Of a stretch of DNA of 56,631 bases, positions 51,829 to 56,631 are shown one piece after another. The stretch is from an uncultured Flavobacteriales bacterium (GTDB lineage Bacteria; Bacteroidota; Bacteroidia; Flavobacteriales_D; Sanyastnellaceae). Both the position numbers and the translations under genes were made by a program. The notes below the pieces were generated by a model. That model ran no database searches and had not been told where the DNA came from. It saw nothing but the letters and a program-made list of their open reading frames with translations. Within the stretch, counting starts at the first letter, position 1; every line of letters begins with the position of its first letter. The stretch spans positions 1 through 56,631 of the forward strand of contig CALJFZ010000012.1 in the NCBI GenBank assembly GCA_938074325.1, written 5' to 3'.

Positions 51829-51836
51829 TCCGCGCA

Positions 51837-52751
51837 TCATTCAGCGGTGCGCTCAAGTTGCGCGAGCTTTAGGATTATGCCGTCGGATAAACCGACTTTC
51901 GGCACGTAAATCTCACAGGCCTTGGACATCTTCATGATGCTGCGGTAAATGACCCCAGCGGGTACAATGACGTCTGCACGGTTGTGCTTGAGACCGAAGA
52001 TTTCTGACCGTTCGTCGACTGGGACTTGGGCAATCCGTTCGACCCACTTTTCCAAGACCTCAAGAGGCAAGGGCTTGTGCTTTTTGATGCGGGCGACTTT
52101 GTGGTAACGGTTGATGTTGCCGCCCGTTCCGACGACGACCAATTCCTTCGGGTCCACCTCATTCAAGATGAATTGCTCGATACGCTTCCATTCGTTGGGA
52201 TCAACGACATCATTCAGTACACGCACCGTACCCAATTTGAAACTTTTGCGGGCCACACAGCTACCGTGCTTCAAGACCGACAGCTCCGTTGAACCGCCTC
52301 CAACATCGATGCACAACAGGTTGGGACGGTCGTTCCATTTGTTGTTCTTGAAGTTGCTCAAAATCAAATCCGCTTCTTCCTTCCCGGCGATTAAGTCAAT
52401 TTCAACACCGCTCGCCGCTTTCACGGCTGCACATACCTCGGAGCTGTTTTCTGCCGTACGAACGGCACTTGTGGCACAGGCTCTATACCGCTCCACGCCC
52501 TGCACCTCCATTAAAAGCTTGAACGACTGCATGACCTTGGCCAATCGATCGATGGAAGACTCGGCTAGGCGACCCGAATCGAACACCTTGGATCCAAGCC
52601 GCAACGGAACGCGGTAGTAGGCAACGGAGGATTCTTTGAGGCGTCCTTTTTTGCTCCACTCAATGTCCTTGATGAGCAGTCGAACCGCGTTGGATCCGAT
52701 GTCGATGGCGCCAAAACGCCGGGCTGCGTTGGAGGACTTAGATGCTCCCAT
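51837..52751 (-). CDS. ppx: Ppx/GppA phosphatase family protein
   Basis: 304 residues from the ATG at 52751 (MGASKSSNAARRFGAIDIGSNA); the reading extends to 52805 but would lie deeper in ppk1. ASKHA-fold motifs include GAIDIGSNAVRLLI, RACATSAVRTAEN, LCIDVGGGSTELSVL and VVVGTGGNINRYHK. This short form hydrolyses polyphosphate or pppGpp. It overlaps the ppk1 stop by 14 bases, so synthesis and degradation of polyphosphate are translationally linked. Confidence 0.92.
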   Translation of the reverse strand: MGASKSSNAARRFGAIDIGSNAVRLLIKDIEWSKKGRLKESSVAYYRVPLRLGSKVFDSGRLAESSIDRLAKVMQSFKLLMEVQGVERYRACATSAVRTAENSSEVCAAVKAASGVEIDLIAGKEEADLILSNFKNNKWNDRPNLLCIDVGGGSTELSVLKHGSCVARKSFKLGTVRVLNDVVDPNEWKRIEQFILNEVDPKELVVVGTGGNINRYHKVARIKKHKPLPLEVLEKWVERIAQVPVDERSEIFGLKHNRADVIVPAGVIYRSIMKMSKACEIYVPKVGLSDGIILKLAQLERTAE

Positions 52752-54825
52752 TTGCTTGCTGCGATTCTTTGAGGTAATGCTCGTACAACGCCTGCTGGCT
52801 GTCAATCCTGACCTTCTTCGAACGTCCTGAAACGAACTTATTTTGGAGCTTCACATCCAGTTTACGGGCCCGGACGTTGTCCTTCAGCTGCAACTCCAAC
52901 ATTGCAGCGACCTGTGCCTGCAATTGGGGGTCCCGAATCGGCACGCTCACCTCAACGCGGCGGTCGAGGTTTCGTCCCATCCAATCCGCTGAACTCAGGA
53001 AGTACTGTGGCTGGCCGTTGTTCGCGAAGTACAACACCCGTCCGTGTTCCAGATCCCTCCCCACAATGCTGCGTACCCGAATGTTTTCACTCAACCCTTG
53101 GACGCCCGGCTTCAATGAGCAGATTCCTCGGACGATCAAATCCACCTTTACCCCTGCCTGACTCGCTCCGTACAACAACTCAATCATGGCCGCGTCGACC
53201 AGGTTATTGAGCTTCAAGATAATGTGTCCCTTTTGTCCAGACTTGGCATGCTTCATTTCTTGGCGGACCAAATGCGTGAAGCTTTTGCGCGTGGTATAGG
53301 GCGACACGACCAACTGCTTGAAACGTGGGCGCTCGTAATTGTGGGCAAAAAAACTGAACAATTCCGCCACCTCTTGCGTGATGCCGGCATCGGAGGTGAG
53401 GTAACCGAAATCACAAAAGACTTTGGCGCGCTGCTCGTGGAAATTACCAGTGCCGATGTACGCAATGCGGTTTGTGGTCACCCCGTGCCGTCGGGTGATG
53501 AGGAAGAGCTTGGAATGCACTTTCAAGCCCGTCACCCCGAAGCCAACATTGATGCCCGCCTCTTGAAGCAGGTTTGAAACCCGGATGTTATTCTTCTCAT
53601 CAAAGCGGGCATAAAGCTCGATTACCGCATTCACCTGTTTTCCGTTGTGCGCCGCGTTGATCAACGCATTGATGATGCGGCTGTTGTAGGAAACACGGTA
53701 CAAATTGATGTGAATGGACTCAACCGCAGGATCGATGGCCGCTTCGCGCAACAAGTCCACCACATGACCAAAATCATGGTACGGGTAATTGAGCAGAATG
53801 TCCTTGCGCAAAACCTGCTGAATCAAGCTGCTTTTTCCCTCAAGGAGCGGGTGCTGGATGAGCTTTCTCCGGGAAAACACGGCATCCTCTCGCCCGAAAT
53901 CGGGGAAACTTATGAGGTCCTTGCGGTTGCAGTATCGACTTCCCGAGATGACATTATCGGAACCATGCAAGCCCAATTTCTCCTTGACCACCTCGAGCAT
54001 GGGCTCCGGCATGGCGCGGTCGTAAATCACCCGCACGAAGCCTCCTTTTTTACGTGCTGCAATCCCCGCTGCCATTTTATCCATCAATGAAGTGGAGAGG
54101 TCATCGTCCATGTCAATCTCCGCGTCGCGTGTCACCTTGATGGCGTGCGCATACACCTCGATGGGCCGAAACAGGCCAAATACCCGGCCCAAATCGTTGC
54201 GGATGACGTCGTCGATGAACGTCACCGCATGACCTTCCTCAGCGGAAGGCAAAATCACAAAGCGCGGCAGGTGCTTGGGCAATTGGATCAACGCATAACG
54301 TGTCTCCACCCCTCTCGCGCCATCCACGTTGAGCCCCACCATGAAGTATACCACCCCGTCTTTCAAATCGGGGAATGGCCGATTTTCATCGATCATGATG
54401 GGCACGAGATGCGTCCGAATGCGGTGCTTGAAGTAATTGGATGCAAATGCACACTGGGCCTCCGAATACTCCGACTCATTCAGGATGCGGATGTTCGCCT
54501 CCCTCATCGCCTGCCAGACGGTGTCATAGGCCGCATTGTACTGTTTCTGTAACTCGAGCACCCGTGCACTCACAGCCGTCAGGGTGTCCCGCACCCCAAA
54601 CCCCAAGGTAGTGGTCGATTCTTCGTCGACGAGCAGTGCCCGCTGAAGGTTCGCAACCCGCACACGGAAAAACTCATCCATGTTATCGGAGAAGATGCCC
54701 AGAAACCGCACCCGCTCGACCAAAGGGTTGTCTTCGCGCTCTGCTTCCTGAAGCACCCGGTGGTTGAAGGCGAGCCAACTGAGCTCACGGTTGATGTACC
54801 GGTTATCGGACGCTGCGGGAATCAT
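52738..54825 (-). CDS. ppk1: Polyphosphate kinase 1
   Basis: 695 residues. The N-terminal domain begins NRELSWLAFNHRVLQEAER. Catalytic blocks are SIHINLYRVSYNSRIINALI, IELYARFDEKNNIRV, and LKVHSKLFLITRR, whose His is the phosphorylated residue class. IAYIGTGNFHEQRA follows, then the C-terminal domain with NPQYFLSSADWMGRNLDRRVEV-type residues (QPQYFLSSADWMGRN). It polymerises inorganic polyphosphate from ATP. TAACTTCG lies four bases before the ATG. Confidence 0.97.
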   Translation of the reverse strand: MIPAASDNRYINRELSWLAFNHRVLQEAEREDNPLVERVRFLGIFSDNMDEFFRVRVANLQRALLVDEESTTTLGFGVRDTLTAVSARVLELQKQYNAAYDTVWQAMREANIRILNESEYSEAQCAFASNYFKHRIRTHLVPIMIDENRPFPDLKDGVVYFMVGLNVDGARGVETRYALIQLPKHLPRFVILPSAEEGHAVTFIDDVIRNDLGRVFGLFRPIEVYAHAIKVTRDAEIDMDDDLSTSLMDKMAAGIAARKKGGFVRVIYDRAMPEPMLEVVKEKLGLHGSDNVISGSRYCNRKDLISFPDFGREDAVFSRRKLIQHPLLEGKSSLIQQVLRKDILLNYPYHDFGHVVDLLREAAIDPAVESIHINLYRVSYNSRIINALINAAHNGKQVNAVIELYARFDEKNNIRVSNLLQEAGINVGFGVTGLKVHSKLFLITRRHGVTTNRIAYIGTGNFHEQRAKVFCDFGYLTSDAGITQEVAELFSFFAHNYERPRFKQLVVSPYTTRKSFTHLVRQEMKHAKSGQKGHIILKLNNLVDAAMIELLYGASQAGVKVDLIVRGICSLKPGVQGLSENIRVRSIVGRDLEHGRVLYFANNGQPQYFLSSADWMGRNLDRRVEVSVPIRDPQLQAQVAAMLELQLKDNVRARKLDVKLQNKFVSGRSKKVRIDSQQALYEHYLKESQQANGSI

Positions 54826-54829
54826 GTGA

Positions 54830-54837
54830 CGAAGTTA
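54830..54837 (-). promoter_or_regulatory. -7-like element (TAACTTCG) four bases before ppk1
   Basis: TAnnTTCG variant, then TCAC and the ATG. It overlaps the end of the upstream small gene. Confidence 0.4.
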
Positions 54838-55275
54838 ATCGCTCACATGGAATTCGTTTGCGGCTTGCTCAAACCAATTTCGGAACCTCGCCTCCGCAGA
54901 TTTCGATCCGCGCATGACCAGTTCCACGCGGTGCCCATCTCGCTCAAATGCGACGGTCAAATCTCCTTGCTGCGTGCAGCTCACCGCCTCGTTCCAGTGG
55001 ATGGGAATGGCGTACACCTCCAACCTGACTTTGGTAAAGGCGATGAGGCCTTCAGCCGTGCGAAGGAAGTTGATTGCCGTGCGTTCTGAAAGTCCATCCC
55101 TCAATGCCTGAAGTTCTGGAATTCCGGTGATGTGGACCAAGTCCAATTTGGGCGAACCCAGCGACCTGCCAGCGACCGTCTCGCGTATGCCCTTACACCA
55201 CGGCAACCTCGGCCCCGCGAAGGCATGCACTTCCTTCCAACGATTGGGGTCGTTGTACGTCACATTCCAGTGCAT
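54835..55275 (-). CDS. Unknown protein between ppk1 and the photolyase gene
   Basis: 146 residues from the ATG at 55275, which shares one base with the photolyase stop (TGATG); a GTG one codon upstream exists. It begins MHWNVTYNDPNRWKEVHAF and has mixed strands (LEVYAIPIHWNEAV, LTVAFERDGHRVELVM) and a C-terminal helix (AEARFRNWFEQAANEF). No family recognised. Coupling to a DASH photolyase may mean a shared role in light or DNA damage response, or only operon fusion. Confidence 0.65.
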   Translation of the reverse strand: MHWNVTYNDPNRWKEVHAFAGPRLPWCKGIRETVAGRSLGSPKLDLVHITGIPELQALRDGLSERTAINFLRTAEGLIAFTKVRLEVYAIPIHWNEAVSCTQQGDLTVAFERDGHRVELVMRGSKSAEARFRNWFEQAANEFHVSD

Positions 55276-56576
55276 CACGGCACGTCGTTTGGATCCAATG
55301 GGAACTTCTCACCCAACCGGTTCCAATGGCGTTGGAACACCCCGTCGGGGTCGTAGCGTTCAGCTTGCCAATCCACGTCGAATTTGCGCTGCGGGCGCGG
55401 ATCATTTCCGATTCCTGCGACGTACAGCCAGTTGCCTGTGTTGCTGCAGGGATCGAAGTCAACGAGCCAGTGCTCAAACCATGCCGCGCATGCACGCCAG
55501 TCCAACCCCATGTCGTGAATGGCGTACGAGGCAACGTTCTGCCGGCCTCGGTTGGACATGAATCCCGTCAAACGCAACTCGTGCATGTTGGCATTGACAT
55601 AGGCGCTTTTCGTGTTTCCCGTGCACCAGTCTTTCCACTGAAGGGGGTGGTGCTGGACCGGGTTGCGCGAAGCGTCTTTGAGGCCGGTCTTGTGCCAAAT
55701 GTGATCGCCGTGTTGCATGGCAATGAAGCGGAAGTAATCGCGCCAAAGCAACTCAAAAATCAACCAGTATGTGCTCTCATTCTGTTCCACCTCTTCCTCA
55801 TAGTCCAGTACAGCATGGTACACCTCACGCGGGCTCAAGCAGCCCCACGCCAACCACGGACTGAATTTGCTCGAATAGTCCCACCCCATCATTCCGTTGC
55901 GGGTCTTTTTGTATTCGCTCAGCCCTTTCATGCCCCAGAAATAATGACGCAAACGCTTCCAACCGGCTTCGCTGCCTCCGACAAATCGCATGGTCGATTT
56001 GGGCAACCCGCTCATGCGTTCCGGCACCTCCAAATCCAGCGCTTCATCCGGCAAATCTGCGGGGGGTGGCGGAATGCCGGGAACCGTGAAAAGATCGCGG
56101 ACGATCAGTCCGCCCTTCTCCACCTTCTTCCGAAACCGGGTGAAAATTTCCGGCAGATGCTCCACGTCGAAGGGCAGGTCGTCAGGGTGCACCAAAGTGG
56201 CTCCTTCAAACGTGTAATGAGGTAGTGCGTCGGCGACATGGTCTGCGGCGATTTCCTCCTCGTACGAATGGCAACGCTGGGAATACACCGCGGAGCACGA
56301 CCAAGTTTTGGCCGCTTCCACGATCGCCTCATCGGGGTTCCCATTGAGTACGACCAATTGATTCCCGTGGGCTCGCAGTGCCCGATCGAGCGCTGCAACG
56401 CTTTCAAGCATGAACCGACGTCGGTACGTGCCCATGCGTTTGGCCCCTCGGCTCCATTCCGCATTGTCGGGCATGACAAAGGCAAACACAGCCTCGTCTG
56501 CCGCTGCACACATTTCGACCAACGCCGGATTGTCCTCTAACCGCAGGTCCTCTCTAAACCAATACAATGCTCTCAT
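55275..56576 (-). CDS. DASH-type cryptochrome/photolyase
   Basis: 433 residues from the ATG at 56576 (MRALYWFREDLRLEDNPAL). The N-terminal photolyase domain (1-130) has FREDLRLEDN, and the FAD domain has LTGFMSNRGRQNVASY and DFDPCSNTGNWLYVAGIGNDPRP, with YLLWRDYFRF before them. These are DASH hallmarks. It repairs UV lesions in single-stranded DNA using blue light and FAD, or senses light. The window has no lycopene-type cofactor genes. An upstream gene ends in a shared TGATG. Confidence 0.93.
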   Translation of the reverse strand: MRALYWFREDLRLEDNPALVEMCAAADEAVFAFVMPDNAEWSRGAKRMGTYRRRFMLESVAALDRALRAHGNQLVVLNGNPDEAIVEAAKTWSCSAVYSQRCHSYEEEIAADHVADALPHYTFEGATLVHPDDLPFDVEHLPEIFTRFRKKVEKGGLIVRDLFTVPGIPPPPADLPDEALDLEVPERMSGLPKSTMRFVGGSEAGWKRLRHYFWGMKGLSEYKKTRNGMMGWDYSSKFSPWLAWGCLSPREVYHAVLDYEEEVEQNESTYWLIFELLWRDYFRFIAMQHGDHIWHKTGLKDASRNPVQHHPLQWKDWCTGNTKSAYVNANMHELRLTGFMSNRGRQNVASYAIHDMGLDWRACAAWFEHWLVDFDPCSNTGNWLYVAGIGNDPRPQRKFDVDWQAERYDPDGVFQRHWNRLGEKFPLDPNDVP

Positions 56577-56631
56577 CACAACTCTTCTATTCGATTCAAA
56601 TTCATTTCTGCGGTATCCAACAACGCTTGTT
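56576..56631 (-). CDS. C-terminal end of an unidentified upstream gene
   Basis: The frame ending at TGA (56578-56576), which overlaps the photolyase ATG by one base, reads QALLDTAEMNLNRIEEL. Only 17 residues are visible. The helical, charged pattern and the TGATG junction used elsewhere in this window suggest a real coding end. No identity can be given. Confidence 0.4.
   Translation of the reverse strand, partial: QALLDTAEMNLNRIEEL

Noticed and set aside
1-56631. tRNA, rRNA, CRISPR, insertion sequences, prophage, restriction or defence genes
   Set aside because: None seen: spacers are too short for most, and no transposase, repeat array or defence motif was recognised. A covariance search for structured RNAs was not possible.

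Overview
The window reads as chromosomal core sequence of a Bacteroidota bacterium, most likely Flavobacteriales, with G+C above half by eye. The evidence is a Bacteroidota-type L28, a type IX secretion C-terminal sorting domain, phylum-typical small families (a DUF2007-like protein, a DUF3822-like protein, a one-helix protein after ridA), starts without Shine-Dalgarno sequences, and the phylum's -7 promoter element (TAnnTTTG and a TAnnTTCG variant) upstream of about twenty genes. Coding density is very high. No gene-free stretch reaches 300 bases, and I saw no tRNA, rRNA, CRISPR array, insertion sequence or prophage.

Layout. 1-7.7 kb (minus): partial EEP-family phosphohydrolase, two rhomboid proteases, mutL, a small membrane protein, ispH, a short unknown protein and a saccharopine dehydrogenase-like reductase. 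7.8-11.3 kb (plus): three outer-membrane-type lipoproteins (CsgG-like, LPP20-like, short LPP20-like) ending at a strong terminator; this is the least explained block. 11.3-23.3 kb: an orphan glutamine amidotransferase, ridA and a 54-residue membrane protein, then lptD facing an envelope operon (cell-wall amidase, MCE lipid-transport protein, two Fe-S electron-transfer proteins, fabG, a VWA membrane protein) and a prohibitin-like gene. 23.3-26.9 kb (minus): rpmB, cinA and a secreted Asp-box protein with a T9SS signal. 26.9-37.5 kb: a phospholipid and membrane quality-control run (psd, cdsA, DUF2007, ftsH, rsfS), birA, an SRPBCC-like protein, pyrE, NUDIX, then a secreted degenerate thioredoxin-like protein, coaD, rsmD, DUF3822 and a membrane protein. 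37.7-51.8 kb: RecD-like helicase, ndk, ornithine aminotransferase, a CBS/cysteine-synthase family enzyme, LolC-like permease, NamZ-like muramidase, lipoprotein, pdeM, aconitase, MacB-like permease, an unknown protein and a TlpA-type thioredoxin lipoprotein. 51.8-56.6 kb (minus): ppx, ppk1, an unknown protein, a DASH-type photolyase/cryptochrome and the tail of another gene.

Most genes are housekeeping or envelope biogenesis. The unusual signals are mainly regulatory. A -7 element lies 4-6 bases before the start codon of about ten genes, predicting leaderless mRNAs. Several divergent gene pairs have interlocked or abutting promoters, most strikingly lptD and the amidase, whose start codons share one CATG. 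Protein-level oddities are the CsgG/LPP20 lipoprotein trio, a four-cysteine insertion beside the active site of the ornithine aminotransferase, and an altered endonuclease motif in MutL.
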